A DNA stretch of 64,000 bases from Hermatobates lingyangjiaoensis. Lineage: Eukaryota; Arthropoda; Insecta; Hemiptera; Hermatobatidae. Each line of letters begins with the position of its first letter. Positions within the stretch are counted from its first letter, which is position 1. The notes beneath the pieces were generated by a model. It saw only the letters and a list, made by a program, of their open reading frames with translations, ran no database searches and had not been told where the DNA came from. The position numbers and the translations under genes were made by a program. Location: assembly GCA_026182355.1 (NCBI GenBank), contig JAPFBL010000165.1, forward strand, positions 124,001 through 188,000. Reading direction: 5' to 3'. This document shows, in pieces, positions 23,014 to 35,561 of this stretch.

Positions 23014-23127
23014 ATTGAACGAAATAATTTACGCGGCGCGATCGAAATGGAAGTAGAATATAATCCTACCTCTGGCACAGACTCGGAGTCTCTAAACAGG
23101 GCTAGCTTTAAGGGTTCCTTTATATGA
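23014..23127 (+). CDS. Weak candidate host exon
   Basis: A local GC rise in very AT-rich DNA follows an acceptor-like end (gtttactag). The frame reads ATT GAA CGA..., including EMEVEYNPTSGTDSESLNRA, to a TGA at 23125. No good GT donor is obvious before the stop (GTAGAA at 23053 is possible), so either it is a short terminal exon or not an exon. I do not recognise the protein. Confidence 0.22.
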   Translation: MERNNLRGAIEMEVEYNPTSGTDSESLNRASFKGSFI

Positions 23128-23984
23128 ACAAAGCTTTACTATAACTCCGCCAGAGTTCTGCACTTGCAAACAATTCTGAACAAAACTTTTCATGGGCATC
23201 TCATCTAAAGAATGCAGTTATTACAAAGAGTAATCCTATTCGTCATAACTAATTTTTTTTAATTATAATATTTTTAAAAGATTTGTTTTTTTAATTTCTA
23301 ATTTTCAAAAAAATGTATTCCTACAAATAATGTTTCACTATGTATTAGATAATAGAGGATAACATGAAAAGTTACACATCTAGAAAATGTACTCGGGTGC
23401 TTATACAAAAATAGAGTTATCTTACTGAAATATATTGATTTCCTCGCATTTACTATAACAGAGACTGGACTTCGTCTCACTCACTCACTCACCAGCATCC
23501 AATACCAGCAGAAAAAAGTCCACCTTGATCCAATTTTGAAAATTGATTAAACTCTTCAAGATCAGGTAATATTGCTTTTTATATGAAAGAACCATATAAC
23601 AGAAAATAAATCGGGATTCATAAAAAGTAATGTCAAACAAACAAAAAAATCTGACTGCAGAATGAAAGTCACTGCATTTTATAATCCCAATTAAATTGGT
23701 TACGGTGATTAACTCGGACTACAACTATTTCTACTCAGTAATATTTATACATTTTCCCAAAATGACAATAATTCATATACTAAACAGAAAATTGCAACCA
23801 TAACAGAAGCAAATAGATCTGTTATTCACTAGAATCTTTATGTCGTTGGTACCTACAGCACTTTCTCTATTTCAATTCTTAAACTCCTTCTTGCTGCAAT
23901 AGGTACAAACCGTACATTGTTAAATATGTACTTGGTTGTAATTAACTTGAGTAAAATATATGATACCGCATATCATGCACATGC
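23128..23984. other. AT-rich, no supported feature
   Basis: Short chance frames only; a small tcac run at about 23478-23492. Confidence 0.45.
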
Positions 23985-24945
23985 AATAAAGGATAGTATA
24001 CTGCAAAATGTGCACATACTATAAATTATAGTATACTGCATAATGTACACAATCTATAAAGGATAGTATAACGCATAATGTGCACACACTATAAAAGATA
24101 GCATATTGCATAATGTGTACAATTATAAAGGATAGCATACTGCATTATGTATACCACTATAAAGAATAGTATACTGCATAATGCGCAACAATATAAGGGA
24201 TAGCATACTGCATAATGTGCACACACTATAAAGGATAGGATACTGCATAATGTGTACAATTATAAAGGATAGTATACTGCATAATGTGCACACACTGTAA
24301 AGGATAGGATACTGCATAATGCGCAACAATATAAGGGATAGCATACTGCTTAATGTGCACACACTACAAAGGATAGGATACTGCATATGTGTACAATTAT
24401 AAAGGATAGCATACTGCATAATGTGCACACACTGTAAAGGATAGGATACTGCATAATGTGCACACACTATAAAGGATAGCATACTGCATAATGTGCACAC
24501 ACTATAAAGGATAGCATACTGCATAATGTGTACCACTATAAAGGATAGCATACTGCATATGTATACCACTATAAAGGATAGTATACTGCATAATGTGCAC
24601 ACACTATAAAGGAGAGTATAACGCATAATGTGCACACACTATAAAGGATAGCATACTGCATAATGTGTACCACTATAAAGGATAGCATACTGCATAATGT
24701 GCACACACTATAAAGGATAGCATACTGCATAATGTGTACCACTATAAAGGATAGCATACTGCATATGTATACCACTATAAAGGATAGTATACTGCATAAT
24801 GTGCACACACTATAAAGGAGAGTATAACGCATAATGTGCACACACTATAAAGGATAGCATACTGCATAATGTGTACCACTATAAAGGATAGCATACTGCA
24901 TAATGTGTACCACTATAAAGGATAGTATACTGCATAATGTGGACA
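23985..24945. repeat. 34-36-bp satellite array, about 27 units
   Basis: Consensus core ataaaggatagcatactgca followed by taatgtg and either cacacact or taccact. Variants (tat/cat, gcaca/gtacc) recur as blocks: a six-unit segment around 24555 is repeated around 24761, an offset of 206 bp, so a higher-order repeat has formed. Hydrophobic minus-strand frames here exist only because the repeat lacks stops. Confidence 0.92.
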
Positions 24946-25755
24946 CTATGAAATATAGTGTAGCTAATAAAAGAACGATATTCATTTAATTCAAAATATT
25001 TTGATCCAACCTTGAAATATATTGGCTAATTAATATTTTAGTTAGGTTTTACCAGTTTCAAGGTAATAGTTTTTATAATCTTAGAGTTCCTATAACTTTA
25101 ATTTATTAAAATCTGTGGTAAAGTAGAATATATTAAATGACTTCGTTTATCAGTATCTTATAATATTGATTAAAGTTTATTTATTATATATATTCAATCG
25201 TTTTTAAATCTATTTTCATGATTATTAAACTCAATCAAATTAATAGAATGGAATGAAGCAATACGATTAGAGATTTTCAATTAGAAGTTGAAAAGGTTCT
25301 TAGTAATGGCAGCATAGTGTTGTTTGGTTGTGCTGATAATACTATAATCAAGGAGAATTGAAGACGTTCTATGTGAGAGCGGCTTTTACTCATCACATTC
25401 GCTTGATTGATTCTAAAGAACAGGGCTTTATTACTTAGGAAACTAAGCAATAGCAATAAGGAGACATAAGTTTGATAAATGGGAGGGTGCTTTTGAGAAA
25501 ATCTTTGAAATTACTTTGCCTTTGTAGCAAATCCAACCTCACTGAATGCCATTTAAAGGAGCTTTCTTTTCAAGTAGCAATAAATCTTGTTTCTTCTCAT
25601 TGTCAAGCTTGCAATTTGATCATCGTAAATGTTAATAACCAATTATAAAAAAATGTAACACATATTAAAAAACTGATTCAGAGTTTTGATCATTATATAT
25701 TATATATATATTATTCATAATAGATACAGAAGACACTAGAATTCACTACGATATT
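24946..25755. other. AT-rich, no supported feature
   Basis: Short chance frames only. Confidence 0.45.
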
Positions 25756-25876
25756 TCATATCGTCTCGGGAAGATCGAAGTATCTTGAAGAATCTACTTC
25801 ATAATCTTGAACCGCAATGCTGCCAGCGAGGAGGAAATAGAAATCTCCTTCATTGAACCAGTAATATATAAATCGA
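25756..25876 (-). CDS. Weak candidate terminal exon
   Basis: On the minus strand a T-rich tract ending in TTAG (AG at 25877-25878) is followed by an open frame in locally higher GC. It reads WFNEGDFYFLLAGSIAVQD, then YEVDSSRYFDLPETI and a stop at 25756. The amino-acid mix is balanced compared with chance frames nearby. Family not recognised; no upstream exon found. Confidence 0.25.
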
Positions 25877-25947
25877 CTAAATGATAAAATAATAATAATA
25901 ATAACATAAAATAAAATAATTAGTGCGTTAAGAACAGGAGAGAACAC

Positions 25948-27640
25948 TCAGTGAGCATATGAATGCATATCAGTTGAGCTAAAGTGACCTCAATTTTGTA
26001 ATAGAGAATCCTTTTATGCAGTTTTGTTGAACGACCTTGTATTGATGAATCAATATAGTCGATCTTCAGTTTACTGTTTAAACTAAATAAATAAATCTTT
26101 GGAATGAAGTTTTAATACAAGATTTAAGCAGGTGAGATAATTGAAAATCGACTATGAAATTGATTCATGCACAGTACAGTCGTTCAAAACTATAATATCA
26201 AGGCTTGCCAACGGAAATAACATCAATGGTCAAACTTCAATCAGACCAATGGTAAACAAGTAGATCTTTCACGTTAACAAAGTCTTCGAGTCAAGCACTG
26301 CACTAGTGAAAACATCGTAGTTGAACGAGTGGGAGGTGTTTAAGTGAAGTGCGAAAGGCTATTCAGAAGGTTTTATGTTTGAACATAAATTGATTTCAAT
26401 GTGGTAATCAAATAGGATCTCATATTATGACATACTAAGAATAGAACTTATAACATAACTTAGTCAAGTAAGAAATAACAAGTCGATAATGATTTATCAA
26501 TAAATTCCGTACTGTACATATTAAATGGTAAAATACCAAGACTAGAGTAATAGTTTCAACCGTAAAACAAGCATGTTGTCGCTCAGAGTGAGGTATATAT
26601 GTCACGTCTGTACGAAGGACCATCTATGTTACGGTTCAAAAATCTTAGTCTTGTATTTCCATATATCTTATATGTGTATATAATATATATATATATATAC
26701 ATGAAAACATGAAAATTAGTTATAAACAGAAAAGGGCCCAGACATAAGCAAATAAAGAAACACGCATACAAAGACCCATACACGCACACATATGCAGACC
26801 GTGATTGTGACTAAAACATAAAACTTTGTATTGTGGATCACAAAAAATGAAATTTAGTGAAAAACTAAAAATAAAAACTGCGTTTCATAATTAATAGACA
26901 TTAAGAATACTAAATCAAAGTCTACAAACAATTAGAACAAATTTCATAGACAGTTTAACTTGGAAGGCTATAAAGTATACTGTTCCGCAGTTAACAAAGT
27001 ACCGGTAGTAATGTACTGATAAGGTGGCAGTTAACTGTTGGGTGATAAAAAGTTGGAGATAAGTGGTTTGGTTGATATGGGATACGGAGCACAGGTGACG
27101 AGATAAGGACAAGGGTGGTTGAAGCATAGCCAAGGCAGAAAGAAATGCACTGAGATAAGAGACGCCATCTGCCTCTGCTTATCTCAAGGGCCTCCGACAT
27201 CACCTTAAGTCTTGTTTATTACTTCAATTAAGCAGCATCCTACTTTGTAATCTGAGCAGCGTCTAGCAGCTTTAAATCATGGTTAGGTCTACATCATAGG
27301 ATAATTAGGGGTTATGGAATAGCAATATGTTGTTAAGTGCTACACAGAAGGAATTATTGTATGGTGCAGCAATCATATTGTATTCAATTACCGGTAAGCT
27401 TTGTTTAACGAAGCTTAACTCATAGTTAGCATACCTCTTTCAAACAAACAATGAATGTATATCAGTCTCGTTTATTGTTTTACTCATTAATTTCTTGCTT
27501 TTAAAAACCTAGGTTACATTAGGTAGTTCTGGACTGAATACTACATCGGTACTACACAATGCCATAATTCATAGCCACCATTCAGCAATATACTATATTC
27601 TACTTCCTTTAAGCTTAACTGTTTTCATTTAAATACAGCC
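25948..27640. other. AT-rich, no supported feature
   Basis: Contains a short (TA)n run near 26682 and GC-richer DNA near 27000-27200, with no recognisable gene or repeat. Confidence 0.4.
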
Positions 27641-27653
27641 TATATATATATAA

Positions 27654-27761
27654 ATGAAAAAAGACAACAAATAGAAGAAGCGAGAAAACTTACTGGGTCG
27701 ATATTTCGAACTGAAGTTCGTCGTCAGGGAGAAGAAGGGAAGAGGAAGAGGCACGTGAGTC

Positions 27762-27764
<3 letters not shown>
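27654..27764 (-). mobile_element. PLE-type 3' end fragment, ribozyme family F
   Basis: About 110 bp between two TA tracts. On the minus strand it gives CTGACGA (27721-27727), one C, stem II GAAC-UUCA-GUUC, GAAA (27704-27707), then UAU and C as cleavage base. Stem III is the 4-nt palindrome AUAU. Stem I is weak (one clear pair). The orientation and TA flanks match the better copy at 48412. Confidence 0.6.

Positions 27765-27820
<56 letters not shown>
27765..27820. repeat. (TA)n microsatellite
   Basis: About 28 uninterrupted TA units abutting the family F fragment. Confidence 0.95.
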
Positions 27821-27825
<5 letters not shown>

Positions 27826-27839
27826 AATATATAGACGTG

Positions 27840-30240
27840 CATATAGACGATGTATATGCACTTTACAGCCAGAACATTTATTATATTTACTAAAAACTTA
27901 TGGAAGATCTTTTATACTCGAATCAAAAATATAATATATAAATAATATTATATAATATAAAATAAATAATACATCACTTGTACTGTTTTATTATCAATAA
28001 AACTCCTATACGAATTAAAGAAAAGGCAAAGAAATGAAAACACATCTGATAAAATATGTTTGGCTATTAGATAATTTTTGTTAATAATCTATTAATAATA
28101 ACGTATTTTTTATTATTATTTATCTCCTGTTTTTGGCATTTATAAATGGAATTAAATAAAATCAATTTGTCAAGAGTTGATTGTTTGATTTCAACCTCGA
28201 AAATATACCGAACTAGGATACATTTTAGTCTTATTCTGTTGGAATGTTCATACATCATTCGTTCATACATTGATTATGAATAAGCATAATTATAAGGAGC
28301 ATAAACTTTCTTGTTAAGAGTTTTGTGAATATCCGGTTTAAACATTGCCTGCCAAGTACTCTCTCTGTCTTCCCATTATTCTCAACCACCCATTTTAATA
28401 TAAATCATATTGGAAGTGTTTGATTCGCAGTATTTCGTATTAAGGGTCGTTATTCAACGAGATAAAAGGTTTTCATAAAATGTCAACTGATGCTGTTCAC
28501 TCATTTAATTATTATAGTAACCAATTGAATCATATACGCAAAAAAAAACTACCTTAACCTGGTTGACAGGAAAAATCTGCATCTTCATATTACTAGTCAT
28601 GTAATTTTTTTTTAAACAAAGTGTTTAAATTATCATCATCGTTCAAAAGTCTGATAAACAATGTAAAACATCCACTTCTTCTTAGCCAAATATACAAATG
28701 CAAAGTTCTCTTAATGATATCCACAATATATCTTTCTTTTTTTTCGTTCTTGTTGCTTTTACAAGAAAAATAAGGTACCTTTTGAGCTGTGTTTAGGAAA
28801 ATTAATAGCCTCCCAATTAATAAAAAGGCTATTAACTTATATTCAGAGCAATTTATTTATTTGAATTTATGGTTTTTAATTTTCATTATAGTTTCCAAAT
28901 GTTGTGATAAAAGAAATTATGTTCAACCATCAAGTATGATGAGTAATACAAATCTACGATTTAAATTCCAGAAAAAGGAAAAAATCATGAAAAACTGATT
29001 ACATATTCATGATAGATAAAGATAAGGAATTTATGTATTATTTGTAAATTATATCATTAGACAGGAAAAACAATTTCTCTGAGGGGACGTAAAAGCTTTG
29101 GTATGAGGCCAATAAGATGTCAGTTACTCTTCGTATAATATCTCAGTTAAAAAAAAAAATTAATTGCTAGTTTATTTTTTGAATATATTTTCGAAATAAA
29201 TAAATCTAGTTTATTTGTTCATTTAAACTTTTTTTTTTCAAATAAAATAAAATATCCGAATTGGAACTAACTTTGGCTTTTCTGTGGTTGCCAAACAATA
29301 TGATAATAAAATTATTTTAACAACAAATTGAAATAAAATTGAATTTAGTTTCATATAATAATAATAATATTAAAATTGATCAAATATATTTTTCTAACTC
29401 AAATCGGTAATAAATTATAACTGAATATTTTTGAAAATTTCAATGAATAGCAGACTTGATTTCATAAGAATTAAGAAATGGAAGACGAAAACTAATCGCT
29501 AGAAATATGATTGAGATGTGAAGAAATAATGTTTTGCCGATAAAACATTTAAGAAATAATAATTTATGCTTGTCTCTATACTCAATGTTGTAAACAAATA
29601 GGTGCCAATTCGGGCTAAAATAATCGAGAAAATGGGCAAAAAAAGGGCTAAAATATTCCCAACGAGCAAAAAAAAAAATGGATAAACGACAATTTGAGGA
29701 CAATAACATTCTAAACAATATTTTCATTTTTTATTTTTAATCAAGATTAAAGAAACTTTATTTTAATGAGCTGAACTAAAGATTTCCAAAAATTCATCAT
29801 CCAATTCAGCACTTAAAATTCTTTATGAATCATTAATTCTTTATGGAATTTTTCATTCTTTATGAAAATTAATTAATTTTCATAATTAAATTCTTTATGA
29901 AAATGTTCAGTCTTTTTGGTTTCATAGATTTCATTGGTCTCAATTTTTTTAATTACGTCAAAAGAAACATCAAAATCCAGCAGCGTGTTCTAAAACGCTT
30001 TAGTCCATATCGTATAGTCAGTATACTATTTATTGTTGATACATTAATCAAGTTTTGAAGTTTATTTTTAATGATGTTTACTTAGCTGAATGCTCTTTCA
30101 ACATCTGCATTAAAATGAAGATTATACCACAAATGAGATAGAGTGAACAAGGATATTTAAGATATAAGGTGTTAAAGAAGTTTGGTATCCTTACAAACAG
30201 TAAAGTGCTATAAAGAAAATCAGAAACATTATTCAAAATC
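27840..30240. other. AT-rich, no supported feature
   Basis: Repeated attctttatg words occur at 29815-29925; nothing else stands out. Confidence 0.45.
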
Positions 30241-30331
30241 ATTAGTTGTGCAATCCGTAATTGCGTGGTATTTACTCATTCTGAGGTAAAATGGATAAAC
30301 CAACAAAAGTCTCCACACAAATGAAGTTTTA

Positions 30332-30371
30332 TTCAACGCGTTTCGAACACTTTGTGTTCATCATCAGGAAG
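30332..30371 (-). ncRNA. Hammerhead ribozyme-like motif, family B, left arm
   Basis: Minus strand: CTGATGA is the complement of 30361-30367, GAAA of 30341-30344. Stem II is GAACAC-AAA-GUGUUC after one extra U, stem III is the palindrome ACGCGU, the cleavage base is U at 30335, and stem I is UUC/GAA. All invariant core bases are intact. Confidence 0.72.
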
Positions 30372-30458
30372 ACACTATAATACAAATTATATCTAATTAG
30401 TTACATTATTTCACTCTAATTTTTGTAACTAATTAGATATAATTTGTATTATAGTGTC

Positions 30459-30497
30459 TTCCTGATGATGAACACAAAGTGTTCGAAACGCGTTGAA
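30459..30497 (+). ncRNA. Hammerhead ribozyme-like motif, family B, right arm
   Basis: CTGATGA 30462-30468; one U; stem II 30470-30475 with 30479-30484 (six pairs, AAA loop); GAAA 30485-30488; palindrome ACGCGU 30488-30493; predicted cleavage after U 30494; stem I 30459-30461 with 30495-30497. The layout is that of minimal type I hammerheads reported in Penelope-like elements and retrozymes. The single extra base before stem II is a departure from the textbook core. Confidence 0.75.
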
Positions 30498-30559
30498 TAA
30501 AACTTCATTTGTGTGGAGACTTTTGTTAGTTTATCCATTTTACCTCAGAAGAAACATTA

Positions 30560-31745
30560 TTGTAGAGGAAAGAGGTTTTTTTTTTCTTAATCACGATTTT
30601 TTATAGTAACAAATTGAAAAAATAAAGCTGAGTTTACTCTTTTAAAGAATTATTAGTATGTATTTATTGATAATTTCATCATAATTCATTTTTGTTTGCA
30701 AGTGAGAATAGCAGTAACATATCATATTCAGTTTGATGTTGTGATACGATCCGGAATGAACTAACACAATTCAAAGTTACTAAAGAAACGAAAATAGTAA
30801 AACCAACACTTACAGTTTTTAATTTTTATTTGCAACCATATTACTGAAAGAAAAGGTTGTGAAAGCAATTCAGTGACAGTTGGAAACCGGTTGGATTTCA
30901 TCTTTCCTAAGGGCACTTATAACAGAACTTAGACTGTGTGAGTGTTTTTCATTTTGGTTATATATCTTTCCTAACTCTGAACAACTATGTTTTATTCTTA
31001 TTGATATATTATTGAAATTAGAAATACAAATTAATAACTACTGATTACAAATTTGTTGTTCGTCTCTCACCATATTTTACAGAGATTTTGTACATAACAG
31101 TATGAAGGAGTTATGGTACACCTTAATATCGCAATGATATACCTTTGAAATAAGGAAAATTTCAAAAAAGAAGAAAAATCTTTTAGATATAAAATAACTT
31201 TCAAAAAAAAGAATAGAATTAGGTACATGATCTGTAGTCTGAACCCAAAGGTCTAACTTGAGATTAAATTAGAATCCATAATAGGAAAATGAAAAAGTGA
31301 ATTTTACGATAAAAAAAAATTAAAAAGAAAACATTAACAAAAATTAAAAAATGATTATATTTTTTAATGTATCAGACTCTAATAAAGACCAAATTTGATA
31401 ATTAGTTTTTATCTCAAACCTCAGTTTAACAATGTATTTTTGTTACAACTATATAATTAGTAAAAGTTTAATATGAAGTCATAATGAAAATATATTTCAA
31501 ATTTATAATACAATGTTTATCAATAACGTTAGTTTAACAATTATTAAATCTATAGCTGAATAGAAAAATACTATTTGTTGCTTATTGTTTGCTATTTGAT
31601 TCGCATTTCTTGAACTCTAAATTATTGATCATTTGGAGAAGCTCCGTCATTTTGACATCTCTGAGTCCGCAAATAGGTTTCAAATAGTCAACAGCAGCTA
31701 GAAACCGCAAAAAATCACTTATGTTAATGTCAACTTTAATTGAAC
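30560..31745. other. AT-rich, no supported feature
   Basis: No frame, repeat or motif that I can support. Confidence 0.45.
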
Positions 31746-31746
<1 letters not shown>

Positions 31747-31790
<44 letters not shown>

Positions 31791-31811
31791 TATAATATAT
31801 ATATATATATT
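31747..31811. repeat. (TA)n microsatellite, interrupted
   Basis: TA-rich tract with a few breaks; unlike several other TA tracts here, no PLE piece is visible beside it. Confidence 0.85.
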
Positions 31812-32769
31812 ATCTAATATAATAATATAATAAAGTTGGAGCTTTGTATGATGTGTGTATGTGTGTGTTATCAAACTTTTTCCAATATTTTAGAGATAGA
31901 ATGTTTTATATATCTATATATATATTATGAAATCCATGTACCTGGCTATTCAGAAATGTGTAATCTGTTTTTATTTTATACGTATGCGTTTATTAATGAC
32001 ATTATATGTGCAATTTTTGCAACAACCCACATTCCTAGCATTAATTACAATCTTTAATTAATTACAATGAATATTTAGTGTTCTTCTTTAGATTTATGTC
32101 TGTGAGTTTTAAGAACATCAGAGTGAATTATTTGAAATTTAATACAATATATGAATATTGAATAGCTCTATTGAGGTTTTAACAAAGGGAATTGATATAA
32201 AAATGAGTTATTTAATACTGAATCTTAATAAAACATTACAACATACTGAAAAATGTATCTATTTATAAGTTACAAAGATTTTTAATTACCTGCACTATTG
32301 GTAAGTTGTTCTACTGAAGTGACCTAGGAAGGACTGAGGGCTGAAGGAGTGTTGGTAGGTATGGTAAGGAGGTTTGGAGGAATGTAGAAAGTCTTGGTAG
32401 ATATATTTATCTATATGTAAATTGTAACATAGATGTTTTCCCAGAGAAAACACATCTTTCATATTATATAAAAAGGACTAGAAATTTCGAACAACTCTGT
32501 ATTTGTTCGTTCAGATTTAGGGAGGAATTCATTCTAAAAGATTATTGATTTCAAATGCTTTTAAGCCTGCTAGTTCATGAAACTTATCGTTAATATGTAA
32601 AATTTAACAGTACCATTTTAACGGTAAAATACCAATGTCGGTATTTGGGTCAAAACTTTGGTTGTTAGTTATAGGTGTTTGCCAAAGGGGGAAACCAAAT
32701 GATTACTATTTCTATTTGATTCCCGTTTCTGAATAAACGAGAATGAAATTTGGGTATAATTTTTTTTAT

Positions 32770-32890
32770 GTAAACCTGAAGAAGAAACTAAGAAACTCTT
32801 TGTTGGTTTTCAAGTTAAACTTTTTTCGTGTGGATATTCTCCAATATGATTAAATACCACATTGTATGTAACAGATTGCACAAATAATTG
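32770..32890 (+). repeat. Decayed ribozyme-family repeat (A/B type)
   Basis: CCTGAAGAAGAAAC followed by a mutated stem region, a gtgtgga block, and the family end attaaataccacat...gattgcac. The GAAAC after stem II is not recognisable. Confidence 0.5.
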
Positions 32891-33649
32891 AATAGGGATA
32901 TTTTTAATACAACTGTTTGATTGTACATTTATTCTGTACAACTCCTACATATTATATTCTAAAAATATATTCTATATATTTTTATCTGTTACGCCATCTG
33001 AAACCATGAGATCTTAAAAAACACTAAAATAGTTAAATTGGTGTTTAGGTAGACCCGTGTAAATACGAGTAGAAAGAAATAGGAAACCTGGAATGTAGTC
33101 AAGAGAAGCATGTTCTCTTAGATTTAAACATTATTGGCCATTAATATTCATAGATATTGATTAATTAATTATCCACTGTCTTAGATGTTGTTTTATGCCA
33201 TTAATTTACTAATTTTGATAAATCTGAGATTTATGTCATAGATTATATTTCCATTTCAATAAAAATTAATAAATTTTTATTTGAAATTAAAATGTAATAA
33301 TTAAGCATTTTGTCAACATAAACATGGTTATTATAATTATTACTGGATATAAAATTGTATGACAAATATACGTTGTACTTATGTTTATGTTTAAATAGTA
33401 TACTCAGGTTTATTCAAGTTATACTCAGATATAACTGACCAATATCTTGCTCTGTAAGGTTGACAGGAAGCGAACACTTTATACGTATTTCTTCTTAAAG
33501 AAGAAAAACTCCTATATCCTAAATTGGCTTGTACAATCTGTTGTTTCCCTTCCAAAGTCCTTTACAATACCTCTCTAGCCTCCCTTCCTTCCCAAACCAC
33601 ACCTGATATCCTACTCGTATATCACTAGTTCAAGCAACAGTGAGACTCT

Positions 33650-33730
33650 AAGACCAGTTTTTTTGGTTGAATGATCTTAGTTACATTTCTGAATTACATA
33701 CTGTGGTTTCATCGTTGATACATGAAATAC
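33650..33730 (+). repeat. Family C repeat end, decayed
   Basis: ggttgaatgatcttagtt followed by tactgtggtttcatcgttga corresponds to the 3' part of the 63604-63680 arm. The CTGACGA core is lost. Confidence 0.5.
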
Positions 33731-34351
33731 TAAATTTATCAAAACAAACATCTCAACTTTTTTAAAGAATACAAAACTGAGTCAAAGATCTCTCAACCAG
33801 TCAAAAACATTGTTAGACTCAATGAAATAGAAAAGAGAAGCAGAAAACGAACATGGGGTACAAAAAAGGGTATCACAGGTATAACGTAATAGTATTATAC
33901 CCCTCTCTTCTAATGAAATGTAGTATAGCAGTACTGGTAATATTCCATGTAAATTTTTGCATTAAACATACATAAAAGAGGCCAGTATATTAAAAAACGT
34001 TAGCTCAGAGAACACAAATAATCAATTTCAAGGGCAGATGGATTTCAAATCTTATTTTTCATAAAGAAAAGGTTTGTGTGTTCTAAATATCATTCGATCA
34101 TCTTTAAAAAACCTTAAATACTTTAAAAACGGGACTGCTATATTTATATTAGGCTCAGTATTAACGGGACCAATAGGTTTTGCTTAATGGTTACATCAAT
34201 TGGCGGGTAATGGTTCTTTCTCTTAATGGATTCAAAACTTTTTTTCTTTAAGATACTCTCAGCAAGCTTCTTTCATATCTTTTTCCTTTTTTTATAATAC
34301 ATAAACCTGTAGACATACTTAAATCATATGAATTATAATTATATAATATAT

Positions 34352-34460
34352 ATAATCGACGTCCAAACTACAATAAGAAATGAGAAAGAAAGATCTAATT
34401 CTTTCTTTTTATTTCTTATTTTGGTGCGGACGTTGATTGTTATTTAACATGTTTATTGTA
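34352..34460. repeat. Shortened family C foldback
   Basis: Outer parts of the arms are kept: gacgtccaaactacaataag on the left and cttattttggtgcggacgtt on the right, with a small inner palindrome of aagaaagat / atttttcttt type. The ribozyme core has been deleted from the middle. Confidence 0.6.
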
Positions 34461-34577
34461 ATATCTTGTTATTACTGATTTATCAAAAAATGATTAAGTT
34501 ATCTTATTTCATCGTAATTAGTTGCAGCTTTAATTTATCGCTATAATTTGTAAATATAATTAAAAATGATTCAGTAC

Positions 34578-34760
34578 CTTCAATATGGATGTGAGAACAG
34601 AAGTGCCCTCTGGCAATCATATGAGCTACCAAAGGTATATAAATATATAACTTGTTGTCATATTTGTTTGCAAAAATACTGCTCTGTGTGCTCATTTCTT
34701 CCAGAGATATCGGTCTTCTCTTTCTCAATCTATCTAGGTCTTGAATTGCTTTCTGTTTAT
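34578..34760 (-). CDS. Candidate internal host exon, phase 1-1
   Basis: Minus strand: a pyrimidine-rich stretch ends in AACAG at 34761, then 183 bp remain open and end in GAAG|GTACTG, a good donor. The frame contains AIQDLDRLRKRRPISLEEM, then STQSSIFANKYDN and LVAHMIARGHFCSHIHIEG. Length divisible by three with the same phase at both ends is typical of an internal exon. Family not recognised. The opposite strand is also open for much of this span, so strand choice rests on the splice signals. Confidence 0.35.
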
Positions 34761-35236
34761 CTGTTATATTAATCGAAATAAGAAGATAAATTAAAAATAC
34801 CAACAAATAAGAGAACCTTATCTACGAAGTGCAGAAATATTACGTTATGGTACTTACTCAAAAATGTCCAAAAAGGTTTAAATTCTTAATGATATTTAAG
34901 GAACTTTTGATTCACATTTTGCCAACAGTAAATTAATCATTTCCGTTTTATTTTAAAAATTTCTTATCATCCTCTTACACTTGAATAAATAATTCTGAAA
35001 TCTCTATCGGCAGTTTCAAAGTTGATAAGTTCTAAATCTCTTAATTTGCATGTTTTTGCGATATCTTAAACTACCGTTTTCTGCTGCGCAAATAAATAAA
35101 TTACACACGTGCTTAACTATGTATATTACAACAAAACATCTCCATTATCAAGATGCTTATTTAGCAATAACTTATCATGTCATGGTCAAATTTTTGTATA
35201 ACAACTTTTTTGTCTTCACTTTTAGTGTATTATTTA

Positions 35237-35547
35237 AGGAGCCAAGTTAGCTCAGTGGTCGTACTCGCCTCTGAACTGATAGGACCGGGGTTAGATCTCC
35301 ACCTGGCCCTCGATTTACCATACGGGAGGTGAATAAATCTGAGCACGTCGTCCCTCGGAGAAGGACATTAAACCGTCGGTCCCGAGCCTTTACGATCTCA
35401 GGTACTAGTTAAAGATCCTTACTCTAAATAGACTTGAGTTAGGCAAAATCTAGGACTCCCACTATAGAATCAATCTTTATTCTGTGGTATCACAATGGGC
35501 CAATGCTCGGCCTACGTGAGTTCCCTTGTGGGACTACCACTGCAACC
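35237..35547 (+). mobile_element. tRNA-derived SINE
   Basis: A box tagctcagtggtcgtactcg, B box ggggttagatctcc (mutated), standard body, and a short tail with one CCTA unit. A perfect 14-bp target-site duplication tagtgtattattta lies at 35223-35236 and 35548-35561. Confidence 0.88.
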
Positions 35548-35561
35548 TAGTGTATTATTTA

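Larger units (their letters stand above)
30245..30549. repeat. Near-perfect foldback with a ribozyme in each arm, family B
   Basis: Left arm about 30282-30402 and right arm about 30426-30549 are inverted copies with one visible mismatch (c/t at about 30301). The AT-rich spacer is about 23 bp. The left side also carries the family end (30247-30281, minus). No protein-coding frame is present. The near identity implies a young element or gene conversion between arms. Confidence 0.9.

Noticed and set aside
24123..24841. Two long minus-strand frames of Cys/Leu/Tyr-rich repeats
   Set aside because: They lie entirely in the 34-36-bp satellite and end wherever a unit changes length; no evidence of coding.
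24000..24945. CRISPR-like regular repeats
   Set aside because: Contiguous tandem satellite without unique spacers, in a eukaryotic context.
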